From contig JAOQAG010000020.1 of the NCBI GenBank assembly GCA_025963715.1, positions 1 to 52,350 on the forward strand: a DNA stretch of 52,350 nt, in the 5' to 3' direction. A program made the translations under genes and the position numbers. How positions within the stretch are numbered: position 1 is the stretch's first letter; every line of letters starts with the position of its first letter. Shown one piece after another: positions 8,554-18,604 of the stretch. The notes under the pieces are model-generated. The model ran no database searches, was not told where the DNA came from, and was given only the letters and a program-made list of their open reading frames with translations. The DNA comes from Bacteroidota bacterium (GTDB lineage Bacteria; Bacteroidota; Bacteroidia; 2-12-FULL-35-15).

Positions 8554-9966
8554 TTATTCGAAAATTCCTCCGTTGGAATGGATGTAATTGACCACGTACA
8601 ACGAAATATAAACTTCGCCGGATCGGATTGTTTTTAGTAGTTTCCAGCTCTTTTTCACATCTTCTACCTGTTCCGGAATATCTGTATTGATCACATTGCT
8701 TTGCAAAAAATACATGTAATTAGTGATAGGTCCGCGCCACACATTCGTATAGCTGAAAGATGATCCGGTTAAATCCGAAAAGCGCTTGTCAGTGATCAAT
8801 GGAAATTGTGTCCCGATCATTTCCGGCGGAATTTGGTTTTCCGTAATGTAAGCATCCATTTGCTTTTTTAATTCGAAATACGGCAACACTTTCAACGACG
8901 AATCCCAGCCATTTCCATACCGTTCCGGGTACAGCCAAAAGTTTCCGCTGATCAATGCTCCTGCAAAAATAACAACCAAAAATAATCGCATTTTTTTATT
9001 GGCAACAGTTTGCAGCAAATAACATACGCCGATGTTCAGCGTTAAAAAAACAACAATAAAATATTTATGTCCAACGGGATTGGCGAACGGTGCCAAACAA
9101 ATAATTAAGACCAGGAAGGGAATAAAGATCAGTTTTAGCAATACATTCAGTCCCGCTGTTTTATTTTTTTTGTAAAAAATAATTCCGGTTACCCCGATGA
9201 AGATCCAAAGCACAATGCGCCCGAAATCAGCAGCTTTCCAGCCGATGAATAAAATTTGCCGCAGCATCATCCCAAACGGAACAATGGATTCGTGTGTGGT
9301 GGCACGTACCGGTGAAAAGAAAAACCAACCGGTTTTCTGCTGATGGAAAAATGCCCAGAACAAAGTGATTATTACAGCGGGAATGTATTTTTTTAAAGAG
9401 TTTGTATTTATTTTTTTATTGATAAAAACATCCAGCACCAAAATGGAAAATCCCAGGAAAATCCCACGCATGCTGCTCATGCAAAGCAATGTAAGCGCAA
9501 ACGCGAAAAGATTTTTTTTACCGGCTAACAATGCATTCAGCGCCAGCATAAAAAAATAAACCATTAAAATATCGTAACCCATCAACACACTTTGTGTGAT
9601 CAATACCGGCTCGCAGATCAGCAACAGCAATGCAATGGGAATAAATGCCGGATTTAAAAAACGCTTTGCCAGTTTTATATATTCATACGCAATGCCCGCT
9701 AAAAATGGAAGCATGACAAGGTGTGAAACCGGTAATGATTTTCCAAATATTTTCCAGGCAGCAGCTAAATAAGCCGAATACAAAGGAAATCCGCCGGTAT
9801 CAGGAATGTTTGGATCTGTGAAATTTCCAAATCCTTTTTCAAAAAAGTGCACAGCTATTTCAGAGAAAAAAGTGCCGTCCCAGAAAAACGGAATGTGTAA
9901 ACTGTAAACAGTGAGCAGGATGAAAAATGCAAACGCAAACAATAAATAATTAGAGCGGATCCTCAT
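8554..9966 (-). CDS. Membrane glycosyltransferase, ArnT/PMT-like (GT-C fold)
   Basis: The 470-residue protein has about ten transmembrane helices and a GT-C arrangement: a first periplasmic loop with an acidic residue (HIPFFWDGTFFSE, about 24-36), a PLYSAYLAAAWKIFG segment, and a soluble C-terminal part (about 365-470). Such enzymes transfer a sugar from a polyprenyl-phosphate carrier to lipid, glycan or protein on the outer face of the inner membrane. The adjacent GtrB/DPM1-like enzyme, overlapping it by 17 nt, would make that carrier. Acceptor and sugar cannot be deduced. It could instead be a related O-antigen-modifying protein. Confidence 0.72.
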   Translation of the reverse strand: MRIRSNYLLFAFAFFILLTVYSLHIPFFWDGTFFSEIAVHFFEKGFGNFTDPNIPDTGGFPLYSAYLAAAWKIFGKSLPVSHLVMLPFLAGIAYEYIKLAKRFLNPAFIPIALLLLICEPVLITQSVLMGYDILMVYFFMLALNALLAGKKNLFAFALTLLCMSSMRGIFLGFSILVLDVFINKKINTNSLKKYIPAVIITLFWAFFHQQKTGWFFFSPVRATTHESIVPFGMMLRQILFIGWKAADFGRIVLWIFIGVTGIIFYKKNKTAGLNVLLKLIFIPFLVLIICLAPFANPVGHKYFIVVFLTLNIGVCYLLQTVANKKMRLFLVVIFAGALISGNFWLYPERYGNGWDSSLKVLPYFELKKQMDAYITENQIPPEMIGTQFPLITDKRFSDLTGSSFSYTNVWRGPITNYMYFLQSNVINTDIPEQVEDVKKSWKLLKTIRSGEVYISLYVVNYIHSNGGIFE

Positions 9967-10891
9967 TGCTTTTTACAATTTCTGAAATGCTGTATTGCGG
10001 TTTGTTGTTGATGGCAAGGTACATGCGGCCAATGTATTCGCCAACAATGCCAAGGGTAATTAAGATCAGCCCGCTGAACAAAATAATCAACACCACAACG
10101 GTTGTCCAGCCTTCAATAAAATTTTTCGCGATAAAATAATCGTACAAATATTTGATCAGTAAGCAAAAGCCGACAAACGTAGCAATGCATCCGGTAACGG
10201 TGGCGATGCGTAATGGCAGCACCGAAAAACCGGTGAATAATTTCATGAAAACTGAAAACGATCTGGAAAAATTATAATTGCTTTTGCCGTTCAGCCGTTC
10301 CTGGTGCGCCACATCTATTTGCGTGATGTTGGACGAAATGCTTAAAATAATTCCATCAATATACGGATACGGCCCGGCAAATTTAATGATCTCGTTTACC
10401 GTGGAACGGTTGATGATCTTGTACGGCGACAAATAAATTTCCTTTGGCTTTTGCACCAGTAATTGCGCCACTTTTCCGTTAAGATCGCTGCCCGTATTTT
10501 TTAATGCCGATTGTTTTTTTGAATTAAAATTGGCGTAGCACACATCCCATCCATTGCTGCAAACCGTGTACAGATCCATGATGGCGGCAGGCGAATGCTG
10601 CAGATCGTCATCCATGATCACCGCGTAATTCCCTTTGGAAATGCGCAATCCGGCAAGCAGGGCATTGTCCTGCCCGCTGTTTTTGCGCAGGTTAGCGCCG
10701 GTAATATTTTTGTGTTTGCTTGCTAATTCCGTAATTTTTTTCCAGCTCTCATCTTTGCTGCAATCATTTACCAGGATCAGTTCGTACGTGATCTTTCCAT
10801 CCAGCGCAGCCGCAATCTGCCGCTGCAGCTCGGTAATAATACCGGCGCTGTTATAAACAGGTACCACAATGCTTAATTCTGGAATGTTCAT
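9950..10891 (-). CDS. Polyprenyl-phosphate glycosyltransferase, GtrB/DPM1-like (GT2)
   Basis: A 313-residue inverting GT2 enzyme. The N-terminal GT-A domain starts ELSIVVPVYNSAG, contains ELILVNDCSKDESWK and has the metal-binding acidic motif MDDDLQHSP. The C-terminus carries two transmembrane segments (about 230-252 and 264-288). This is the layout of GtrB, ArnC and dolichol-phosphate mannosyltransferase, which load a sugar from a nucleotide donor onto undecaprenyl phosphate. The gene overlaps the methyltransferase upstream by 4 nt and the membrane glycosyltransferase downstream by 17 nt, implying a translationally coupled operon that makes and then uses the lipid-linked sugar. Confidence 0.9.
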   Translation of the reverse strand: MNIPELSIVVPVYNSAGIITELQRQIAAALDGKITYELILVNDCSKDESWKKITELASKHKNITGANLRKNSGQDNALLAGLRISKGNYAVIMDDDLQHSPAAIMDLYTVCSNGWDVCYANFNSKKQSALKNTGSDLNGKVAQLLVQKPKEIYLSPYKIINRSTVNEIIKFAGPYPYIDGIILSISSNITQIDVAHQERLNGKSNYNFSRSFSVFMKLFTGFSVLPLRIATVTGCIATFVGFCLLIKYLYDYFIAKNFIEGWTTVVVLIILFSGLILITLGIVGEYIGRMYLAINNKPQYSISEIVKSNEDPL

Positions 10892-11481
10892 TTTTTGATC
10901 AGGATGATGATGTCTTTCTCCACGCGCCCGGCAATGGAAAATGTAAAATTAAATTGCAGGCTCAGCTCATTTAATGTTTGCAGCAGCGTTGTTTCCGTGT
11001 ACCGGAAATGCTGCTCCTTGCCGTTCACATTTGCCGAAGCCTTCGCTAATTTACCAATAATTCCGTTCCTGTCCGAAAGATTAATCACCGGTTCCGAAAG
11101 AATGATCAGCGGTGCTGCAGTCAGCATTTTTTCGAACAATGCAGTCACTTCCTCATGAAAATGATACAAGGATCCGGAAATAATGCACACATCTGCAGAA
11201 GCAAAACTCCGCATTGCTTTTATATTTCCCGGAATCACGTTATATCCTTTTCCCGCAGCATTTTTTATAAAATTTGGATTGATGTCGTATCCCGTCCATT
11301 CGATGTTGTGTTTTTTGCAATAGCGTGCAATAATGGTATCGCCAAAGCACAATTCCGTAACCTTTTTGCCTGTAATGAGTTTGCAAATCGCCTGGTAACG
11401 CTTGTAATAATTGCCGCAGTACAGCATGCTCATCAGGAAGCGGTAAATGGTAATATTTTTATAAATGAAAGAGTTTTTCAC
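10888..11481 (-). CDS. SAM-dependent methyltransferase, class I-like
   Basis: The 197-residue protein appears to have a Rossmann methyltransferase core: motif I as VTELCFGDTIIARYC (the usual Gly-rich loop is degenerate), an acidic residue ending strand 2 in WTGYDINP, and motif post-I around SADVCIISGSLYHF. A substrate cannot be predicted. As the first gene of a glycosyltransferase operon it may methylate a sugar or lipid intermediate, but this is inferred from context only. The degenerate motif I leaves some doubt about activity. Confidence 0.72.
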   Translation of the reverse strand: MKNSFIYKNITIYRFLMSMLYCGNYYKRYQAICKLITGKKVTELCFGDTIIARYCKKHNIEWTGYDINPNFIKNAAGKGYNVIPGNIKAMRSFASADVCIISGSLYHFHEEVTALFEKMLTAAPLIILSEPVINLSDRNGIIGKLAKASANVNGKEQHFRYTETTLLQTLNELSLQFNFTFSIAGRVEKDIIILIKK

Positions 11482-11793
11482 GATGTAAATATAAGCGTAT
11501 TTAACCGCGCAAAAAAACGCCCCCCGGCCTTATGTGGTAGAAAAAAGTATAGCATCTTTGCGATCTTTGCGTCTTTGCGAGAAAAATACCCGTACTTCCC
11601 GGGCCTGCGAGCATTCAGCCTCCGTGTCCTTTGCGCCCTCTGCGGTTAAAAACACACAGTACCCTGTGAACACCGTATTTCCCCCGTGCTCTCTGTGTTA
11701 AAAACGCACAGTGCTTACAATAAATCCCCTGAAAGCCCGTTATCATCCGGTTTGTTTATCAACGAAAAATATCGTATTTTTAACCTTTAAACT
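11482..11793. other. 312-nt spacer with decayed repeat sequence
   Basis: This divergent spacer between the glycan operon and porV2 has no convincing ORF. It holds three near-copies of CTTTGCG within 11549-11581 (also seen near 38538-38570), and a decayed direct repeat TTAAAAAC(A/G)CACAGT at about 11645 and 11699. The porV2 promoter-like sequence sits at the right end. Confidence 0.6.
11751..11782 (+). promoter_or_regulatory. Probable promoter of the porV2-porU2 operon
   Basis: TTTG at 11751-11754 and TATTTTTA at 11775-11782 are separated by 20 nt, matching the Bacteroidota -33/-7 pattern (TTTG, TAnnTTTG) with one mismatch. The start codon of porV2 lies 11 nt downstream. Confidence 0.45.
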
Positions 11794-12879
11794 ATGAACA
11801 GGAAACACATACTCTCTATACTGTCAGTACTTGCAATTGTTGCAACCGTGCATGCGCAAACCCGTAAATACAGTAACGAATTTTTAAACATCGGCGTAGG
11901 AGCAAGGGCATTGGGTATGTCCAATTCCTACATCACTTCCGTAGATGATGTTACAGCCGGTTACTGGAATCCCGCCGGATTGAACCGCATTGGCAATCAA
12001 TACCAGGTTGGATTGATGCACAGCGAATATTTTGCAGGCATTGCCAAATACGATTATGCAGGATTTGCAACCCGTTTGGACAGTTCCAGCGTATTAGGCG
12101 TGAGCGTGATCCGTTTTGGTGTGGATGATATCCCAAACACCACCGAGCTGATTGATGCCAACGGAAATGTAGACTACAACCGTATTACCACTTTCTCCGC
12201 AGTGGATTGGGCCTTTTTAATTTCGTATGCAAAAAAAGTAAAGATCCCGGGATTGAACCTCGGAGCCAATGTAAAGATCATTCGCCGTAAAGTGGGTGAT
12301 TTTGCAGGTGCATGGGGGTTCGGACTGGATGCTGCCGCGATGTACGATTACAAAAAATGGAAATTTGCCGTAATGGCGCGTGATGTAACATCAACGTTCA
12401 ACGCATGGAGCTATAATTTATCCGACGAAACAAAACAGATCTTTTTACAAACCGGCAATGAGATCCCGCAAAACGGCGTAGAGATTACCTTACCAAAATT
12501 GATTTTAGGAACTGCCCGTAAATTTGATTTTACAAAAAAAATCTCGCTGCTGGCAGAAGTCAACCTGGATGCAACATTTGACGGGAAACGAAACGTGCTG
12601 ATCAAAAGCAAAGTAGCAAGTCTGGATCCGCACATTGGGCTGGAAGCAGGTTACATGAACATGATCTTTTTGCGTGCCGGTGTTGGCAATTATCAATCCT
12701 ATACCGATGCTACCGGTAAAGCCGTGCACACCTTCCAGCCAAACATCGGCGTGGGTGTTCGCATCAAATCCGTTTACATCGATTATGCACTGACCGATAT
12801 CGGTGACCAGTCGGTGGCTTTGTATTCCAATGTTTTTTCGTTGAAGATCGATATAAACAAGCGGAAGCCGAAGTCATAA
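11794..12879 (+). CDS. porV2: PorV2-like T9SS outer-membrane beta-barrel protein
   Basis: The 361-residue protein has a signal peptide (1-21, ending VHAQ) followed by the PorV/PorQ hallmark FLNIGVGARALGMSNSYITSVDDVTAGYWNPAGL, which in the FadL-like family forms the N-terminal plug. The rest is alternating beta-strand sequence ending in a barrel strand (NVFSLKIDINKRKPKS). PorV is the T9SS shuttle that receives cargo from the SprA translocon and passes it to the PorU sortase. The next gene, 23 nt downstream, is a 1668-residue PorU2-type protein, which is why I prefer PorV2 over PorV proper or PorQ. Confidence 0.82.
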   Translation: MNRKHILSILSVLAIVATVHAQTRKYSNEFLNIGVGARALGMSNSYITSVDDVTAGYWNPAGLNRIGNQYQVGLMHSEYFAGIAKYDYAGFATRLDSSSVLGVSVIRFGVDDIPNTTELIDANGNVDYNRITTFSAVDWAFLISYAKKVKIPGLNLGANVKIIRRKVGDFAGAWGFGLDAAAMYDYKKWKFAVMARDVTSTFNAWSYNLSDETKQIFLQTGNEIPQNGVEITLPKLILGTARKFDFTKKISLLAEVNLDATFDGKRNVLIKSKVASLDPHIGLEAGYMNMIFLRAGVGNYQSYTDATGKAVHTFQPNIGVGVRIKSVYIDYALTDIGDQSVALYSNVFSLKIDINKRKPKS

Positions 12880-12902
12880 AAAATAACATTTCTACTTCAT
12901 AA

Positions 12903-15900
12903 ATGATAAAACGCTTACTTGTTATATGCTTCTTATTATTTGTGTTTATTAGCGCAAGGTGCCAGCCTTTCGGCAATGAATGGATCAGTTATTCCCAGCA
13001 GTATTACAAAATAAAAATTGCACAAAACGGTATTTTTCGCATCGATTCCGCAACACTCGAAACAGCCGGGATCCCAATCAACTCTATCAATCCACAGAAT
13101 TTCCAGATTTTTAACAAAGGCATTCAGCAGCGCATTTATGTGCAGGGCGAAAGTGATGGTGTGTTTAATTCCGCGGATTTTATTGAGTTTTACGGAGAAA
13201 AGAATGATGGAAAGCTGGATTCGCTGTTGTATAAAAATACGGCCTTTTTACCCAATCCGTATTACAGTTTAATTAATGATACCGCCGTTTATTTTTTAAC
13301 CTGGAACAGCTCGGTTTCAAACAGCCGCATGCAGATTGAAAGTGATACGGCATTCAGCACATTCACACCCGATAATTATTTTTTCAAAGAAGAGATCCTC
13401 AGTTTTTCCGGCAATTATTACGAAGGCGAAACCGATGTGGTGGGTGGCACCGACTCGCGGTACATGCGCTCCGAAGGCTGGTTTGATGGAAACGTGATGG
13501 ACCTTGGTCAGGTAAATACTTACAACGGAATGGTAAACACATCGCGGCAGTATAATTTGCCCGGTGCCCCGAATGCGATCATTAAAACAGTGGTGGTGGG
13601 CGCTTCCAAAGACGATCACCTGCTTTCATTATCGATTGACGATCACCGGCTGAAAATAGAATACGGTTCCAATCTCCTGACTGATACAACATTTAAAGGA
13701 TATGAATCCAATCGCTTTATAAAAAGCGTTCCGGTTGGGAATTTAGGAAGCCCAACCACCGATTTTAAATACACCAGTGTAGTGGATGCCGCCTTCTCCT
13801 CCAATCGTACTGCCGTTTCCTACATTTATGTAAAATATCCGCACATATTTGACCTCGAAGGAAAAAGTAATTTTATCCTGTATGTTCCGCAAAATACGGT
13901 AAACCTAAACGGAAAAGCCTACCTCAATATTACTGATTTTAATACCAGTGGAACGGTGCATCTGTACGATCTCAGCAATGGCAAACGCATTGATGTAGTT
14001 GCAGGCGCCAGCATAAAAGCATTCGTACCGAACAGCGGCGCAGAAAAAAAATGCTACATCACTTCCGATGGTTACATCACCAATATCACATCGCTGCAGC
14101 CGGTAACGCCCACAGCAACCTTCACGGATTATTCAGTAATGGCAGCCGATTCGGCTTACCTGATCATTACCAATAAAGCATTGATGGCATCGGCGCAGGA
14201 TTATAAAATTTACCGGAGCAGCAGCAGCGGTGGCATGCACAATGTGGTGCTCGCGGATATTGATGAGCTGTACGATCAGTTTGCCTACGGCATTGTAAAA
14301 AGTCCGCTTTCCATCCGTAATTTTTGCAATTTTACTTTGCATACCTATCCGAGCAAACCGCATAATTTATTGCTGCTTGGTAAATCCATTCACATGCTCG
14401 ATTGCAGGCAGGACCCTGCAAGCTACGCCAGCTGCCTTGTTCCGTCGTTCGGAAATCCGTCGAGCGATAACCTCCTCACAATGGGATTGGATGGAACCAT
14501 TATCAGCACCGCCATTCCAACCGGAAGGATCTCTGCAAAAACAGATGCCGATGTGGAAATGTACCTCGATAAAATTAAATTATACGAAGGCTTGACAGGA
14601 GCGGAAGAATGGATGAAATACATCCTGCACTTCGGCGGCGGCAGTTCTCCTTCCGAACAATATTCCTTTAAAAGTTACCTGAACATTTACAAGGATACGA
14701 TCCAGAATGTAGCGTTTGGCGGCACCGTGATCAAGGAATTTTTTAAGAACAGCTCGGCACCCATCGAAATAAATTCATCCGATACTTTGCGCGATCTCAT
14801 CAACAACGGCGTAGCCATGATGACATTTTTCGGGCATGCTTCCGGCACCGGTTTCGATCAAAGCATCGACGACTGGAGTACGTACAGTCCGGCACCTGGG
14901 CGCTACCCGTTTTTACTTGCCAACTCCTGTTATGCAGGCGATTTTCATTCCAATGATCTTAGCTCCAGCGAATCCTATACCTTTTTAAACCGCAACGGAG
15001 TGATCGGTTATTTAGGTTCTGTGGGTTTGGGAATTCCGTATTCACTCAATTATTTTTCCGGTGAATTTTACAACGAAATTGCGCGGAAGAATTACAATCA
15101 TTCCGTCGGCAGCAGCATTCAAAAAACGCTGGCCGTGCTTCAGCCAACAGCGCTGGGCGATACCTTAACCCGCGAAACCTGTTATGAAATGAACTTGCAG
15201 GGAGATCCTGCTTTGATCCTGCACATGCATGCACAGCCCGATTACGAGATCACCAACAGCAGTGTATATTTTGATCTTACCAGCGATCCCGATTCTTTTA
15301 AAGTGTATGCCATCCGCACCAATCTTGGAAAAGCCATCAACGATTCTTCCTTTACGGAATTGCTGCGCATCCTGCCCAACGGCGATTCCATCCGTTACCT
15401 GTACCGGAATAAAACGCCAAAATTCCGCGATACCGTTGAGTTTAGCATTCCTGTTGATTTTGTGAACGGCATCGGCCTGAACAAAATTAAAGTTACGCTC
15501 GACCGCAACCTGGAAATTCCGGAGCTGAGCGAAACCAATAATTCCACCACATTGGTGGATCTGCTGATCAATGGCGGAACAATTGTTCCGGTGTATCCGG
15601 CGCAATTTGCGATCGTTCCCAAAGACACCATCACACTCAAAGCCTCCACGGCCAATCCCCTGGCTGCGGCTAAAAATTACCGGTTCCAGGTCGATACAAC
15701 CGATACGTTTCTCAGTCCCTTAAAAGACACGATCATTAACTCTGCCGGTGGTGTGGTGCACTGGCATCCGCGCCTCACGCTTACGGATACCACCGTGTAT
15801 TACTGGCGTGTAAGCCCCGATTCGGTAAGCCCGCTTGCCGGTTACAGCTGGCGTGAAAGTTCATTTCAATACATTCCCAATAAACGCGGCTGGGAGCAGG

Positions 15901-17909
15901 CGCATTTTTTCCAGTTTAAAAATGATGGATATCAGTACGTAAAATTTAACCGGCCTGTACGGCGATTTGATTTTGCCAATGATATAAAAAATATTTATTG
16001 TCAAAACGGAATTGTGCCGCATTTGCAGTATTACGATGTGATCTACAAGATCAACGGCGATACAAAATATTTATCCAGCTGGATCTTCCCGGGTACAGGA
16101 TTTGTATTTGCCGTGATTGATCCGGTAAGCGGCGAGCCGGTGCAGAATTATGCCGCAGGCGGTGGTCATGGCTCGTATGGAAGTATAACAGGATACGCAC
16201 CGCCTGCGCACGAAAACGCTTTTGAATTCCGCGATGACAGTATCGGCCAGGCAAACGCCATCAACTTTATCAATACCGCTATTCCTAACGGCTATTATGT
16301 GCTGGCATATTCGCAGCAAAATGTAAAGTTTGGAAATTACATTCCGGCGCTTAAAAGTGCCTTTCAAACGCAGCTTGGTGCAAGCGGTTTCGGCTCCCTG
16401 CACGATTCGGTTCCGTATATTTTATGGGGACGCAAAAATATGGGAACCAGTACCGAGCTGGTTGGCGCTTCCGCAGATTCCATCCTGCAGTTAAATGCAG
16501 TGCTTACCACCAACTGGAACGATGGTTACATTTCATCGCCGGTAATCGGCCCTGCAGCCAGCTGGGATTCCTTATCCTGGCGGCAGCACAGCATTGATGG
16601 CATTCCCACTGCCGATAGTATTGTGGTGGAGCTGATCGGGATTGATACGGCCGGACATGAAACCCACCTTACCAATTTTAATACATCGCAATTAAATATT
16701 CCTAATTTAGGATCGTACGTACCGGTAAGCATGTACCCGAATATCCGCTTGGTGGCGCACATGAGCGATAACACCTTTCACACGCCGCCGCAGCTCGATC
16801 GCTGGCAGGTAATTTACACGCCGGTGCCCGAAGCCGCCATTAATCCCGTTGCCGGATATTCATTTCCTGCGGATACAGTGCAGCAGGGCGACAATATAAA
16901 AATACATTTGCCGGTGCAGAACATCGGTGATATTCCGTTTACACAGGATAGCCTGCTGATGACTTACTGGATCGAAGATGCCAACAGGGTAAACCATTAT
17001 CTGCCGCAAAAATTAAAGAAAAAACCATTCAATCCGTCCGAAATCCTGATCGATACCATCAGTGTAAATACAACGGATTACCAGGGAAATAATGCATTGT
17101 GGGTGGAAGTGAATCCTGTTGGCAAGCCGCATTCGCAAACAGAGCAATATCATTTTAATAACATTGTGCGCATTCCCTTCACCGTTTCTGCAGATAAGAT
17201 CAATCCCTTGCTGGATGTGACATTTGACGGTGTTCATATTTTAAACAACGACATTGTTTCGGCACGGCCGAATATTTTAGTAAAGCTCAAAGACGAGAAT
17301 CAATTCCTGGCGCTCAATGATACCAACGATTTTAAAGTGTTTGTAAAATCGCCTTCCGGAAGTTTGGCGCTGCGCGTATTTTTCGGAAACGAAATGAGCT
17401 TTATCCCTGCATCGCTTCCGGGCAACAGCTGTAAAATAAATTATACACCCACGCTGTACGAAGATGGTACGTACCAGCTGCTGGTGCAGGCGAAGGACCG
17501 TTCCAACAATCAATCCGGCTCGGTGGATTATAAAATAAATTTTGAAGTGATCAACCGTTCCACCATCACGGAAGTAATGAATTATCCCAACCCGTTTTCC
17601 ACTTCCACGCGATTTGTATTTACACTTACCGGCTCCGAACTGCCTACCAACTTTAAGATCCAGATCATGACCATTACCGGGAAAGTGGTGCGCGAGATTT
17701 TTCAGGACGAGCTGGGTAGCATTCACATCGGCCGCAACATCACCGAATTTGCATGGAATGGAAAAGATGAGTTTGGCGATCAGCTTGCCAATGGCGTTTA
17801 TTTATACCGCGTGGTTACACAAATTGCGGGCAGTGATATCGAACGCAGGGAAACCGAAGCCGACCAGTATTTCAAAAAAGGCTGGGGCAAAATGTACCTG
17901 ATGCGATGA
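12903..17909 (+). CDS. porU2: PorU2-type T9SS sortase (peptidase C25 family)
   Basis: At 1668 residues this is much longer than classical PorU (about 1100-1300) and matches the larger PorU2 variant. It has a signal peptide (1-20), an N-terminal beta-rich region and a C25 gingipain-like caspase fold. The catalytic dyad is visible as His645 in FFGHASGTGFD and Cys676 in LLANSCYAGDF. Several Ig-like domains follow (about 780-1540), then a C-terminal FlgD/sorting-like module (MNYPNPFSTSTRF ... WNGKDEFGDQLANGVYLYRV). PorU cleaves the C-terminal signal of T9SS cargo and attaches it to A-LPS; PorU2 has not been tested as directly. It sits between porV2 and a 4-nt overlapping small gene. Confidence 0.83.
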   Translation: MIKRLLVICFLLFVFISARCQPFGNEWISYSQQYYKIKIAQNGIFRIDSATLETAGIPINSINPQNFQIFNKGIQQRIYVQGESDGVFNSADFIEFYGEKNDGKLDSLLYKNTAFLPNPYYSLINDTAVYFLTWNSSVSNSRMQIESDTAFSTFTPDNYFFKEEILSFSGNYYEGETDVVGGTDSRYMRSEGWFDGNVMDLGQVNTYNGMVNTSRQYNLPGAPNAIIKTVVVGASKDDHLLSLSIDDHRLKIEYGSNLLTDTTFKGYESNRFIKSVPVGNLGSPTTDFKYTSVVDAAFSSNRTAVSYIYVKYPHIFDLEGKSNFILYVPQNTVNLNGKAYLNITDFNTSGTVHLYDLSNGKRIDVVAGASIKAFVPNSGAEKKCYITSDGYITNITSLQPVTPTATFTDYSVMAADSAYLIITNKALMASAQDYKIYRSSSSGGMHNVVLADIDELYDQFAYGIVKSPLSIRNFCNFTLHTYPSKPHNLLLLGKSIHMLDCRQDPASYASCLVPSFGNPSSDNLLTMGLDGTIISTAIPTGRISAKTDADVEMYLDKIKLYEGLTGAEEWMKYILHFGGGSSPSEQYSFKSYLNIYKDTIQNVAFGGTVIKEFFKNSSAPIEINSSDTLRDLINNGVAMMTFFGHASGTGFDQSIDDWSTYSPAPGRYPFLLANSCYAGDFHSNDLSSSESYTFLNRNGVIGYLGSVGLGIPYSLNYFSGEFYNEIARKNYNHSVGSSIQKTLAVLQPTALGDTLTRETCYEMNLQGDPALILHMHAQPDYEITNSSVYFDLTSDPDSFKVYAIRTNLGKAINDSSFTELLRILPNGDSIRYLYRNKTPKFRDTVEFSIPVDFVNGIGLNKIKVTLDRNLEIPELSETNNSTTLVDLLINGGTIVPVYPAQFAIVPKDTITLKASTANPLAAAKNYRFQVDTTDTFLSPLKDTIINSAGGVVHWHPRLTLTDTTVYYWRVSPDSVSPLAGYSWRESSFQYIPNKRGWEQAHFFQFKNDGYQYVKFNRPVRRFDFANDIKNIYCQNGIVPHLQYYDVIYKINGDTKYLSSWIFPGTGFVFAVIDPVSGEPVQNYAAGGGHGSYGSITGYAPPAHENAFEFRDDSIGQANAINFINTAIPNGYYVLAYSQQNVKFGNYIPALKSAFQTQLGASGFGSLHDSVPYILWGRKNMGTSTELVGASADSILQLNAVLTTNWNDGYISSPVIGPAASWDSLSWRQHSIDGIPTADSIVVELIGIDTAGHETHLTNFNTSQLNIPNLGSYVPVSMYPNIRLVAHMSDNTFHTPPQLDRWQVIYTPVPEAAINPVAGYSFPADTVQQGDNIKIHLPVQNIGDIPFTQDSLLMTYWIEDANRVNHYLPQKLKKKPFNPSEILIDTISVNTTDYQGNNALWVEVNPVGKPHSQTEQYHFNNIVRIPFTVSADKINPLLDVTFDGVHILNNDIVSARPNILVKLKDENQFLALNDTNDFKVFVKSPSGSLALRVFFGNEMSFIPASLPGNSCKINYTPTLYEDGTYQLLVQAKDRSNNQSGSVDYKINFEVINRSTITEVMNYPNPFSTSTRFVFTLTGSELPTNFKIQIMTITGKVVREIFQDELGSIHIGRNITEFAWNGKDEFGDQLANGVYLYRVVTQIAGSDIERRETEADQYFKKGWGKMYLMR

Positions 17910-18529
17910 AGCAGATTGTTTTTATTTTTTTGTTTCTTTTTTCATTTGCAGCAGCAGCGCAACATCCTGCACGCAAACAATTCAAATCCATTTCGCGTCC
18001 CGAAAAATGCTGGGCGTTCACACATCCTTTTGTAGCAAAAAAAGCATTTAAAATTACCGGCATCGTTCGCGCCGATGTTGATTCCATTAAAAATATAAAC
18101 ATTATCGGCACCGACCTGGATGGCGGAAAACTGGATGCGTTCAAACATGCATACTGGATGGCGAGCCTGAGCTTATCCATCGGAACAAAAAAAGCACTGA
18201 AGCTGGGTAAAGCGCATGAAAAAGGAAATTATTTAGAATATAAAAAGCACAAACTGGAAGACAGCATCTTGCCCGATTCCCTGAGTTCCGCAATGGACCT
18301 TGCCAACAATGCAGCCGGAGTTGCTGTATTTGGAAATTGCCGCACGGTACGCGATCGCCGCGAAACACAGGGAAAAGTGTTGCACGCGTTAATGGAAGGA
18401 AAATTATTTATGATCAAAAAAGATAAACACGGAAATTATTTAACCTGCGATGGACAGTTGATTGACATGAATGTTTGGAAAGGTAAATGGGGGATCCCAA
18501 AATGTTTGATCGCTTCAGATCAGCATTAA
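17906..18529 (+). CDS. Secreted DUF6973-like protein in the porU2 operon
   Basis: The 207-residue protein has a signal peptide (MKQIVFIFLFLFSFAAAAQ). Its core resembles DUF6973: DAFKHAYWMASLSL, a downstream AHEKGN and SAMDLANNAAGVAVFG. The spaced His, Asp and Glu residues could bind a metal, but catalysis is unproven. The ATG overlaps the porU2 stop (ATGA), so the two genes are probably translationally coupled. The family match is from memory of the motif pattern and is moderate. A role in T9SS would be inference from position only. Confidence 0.7.
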   Translation: MKQIVFIFLFLFSFAAAAQHPARKQFKSISRPEKCWAFTHPFVAKKAFKITGIVRADVDSIKNINIIGTDLDGGKLDAFKHAYWMASLSLSIGTKKALKLGKAHEKGNYLEYKKHKLEDSILPDSLSSAMDLANNAAGVAVFGNCRTVRDRRETQGKVLHALMEGKLFMIKKDKHGNYLTCDGQLIDMNVWKGKWGIPKCLIASDQH

Positions 18530-18604
18530 AATTTTATCTTTGTGATCGTAAATGGTTATGTTGTAGGAAAATGTTACTATGGAAACAGAAATACTCTCCT
18601 GAGC

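Noticed and set aside
11155-11649. 164-residue plus-strand ORF over the methyltransferase start
   Set aside because: It is antisense to the methyltransferase and continues into decayed CTTTGCG repeats.
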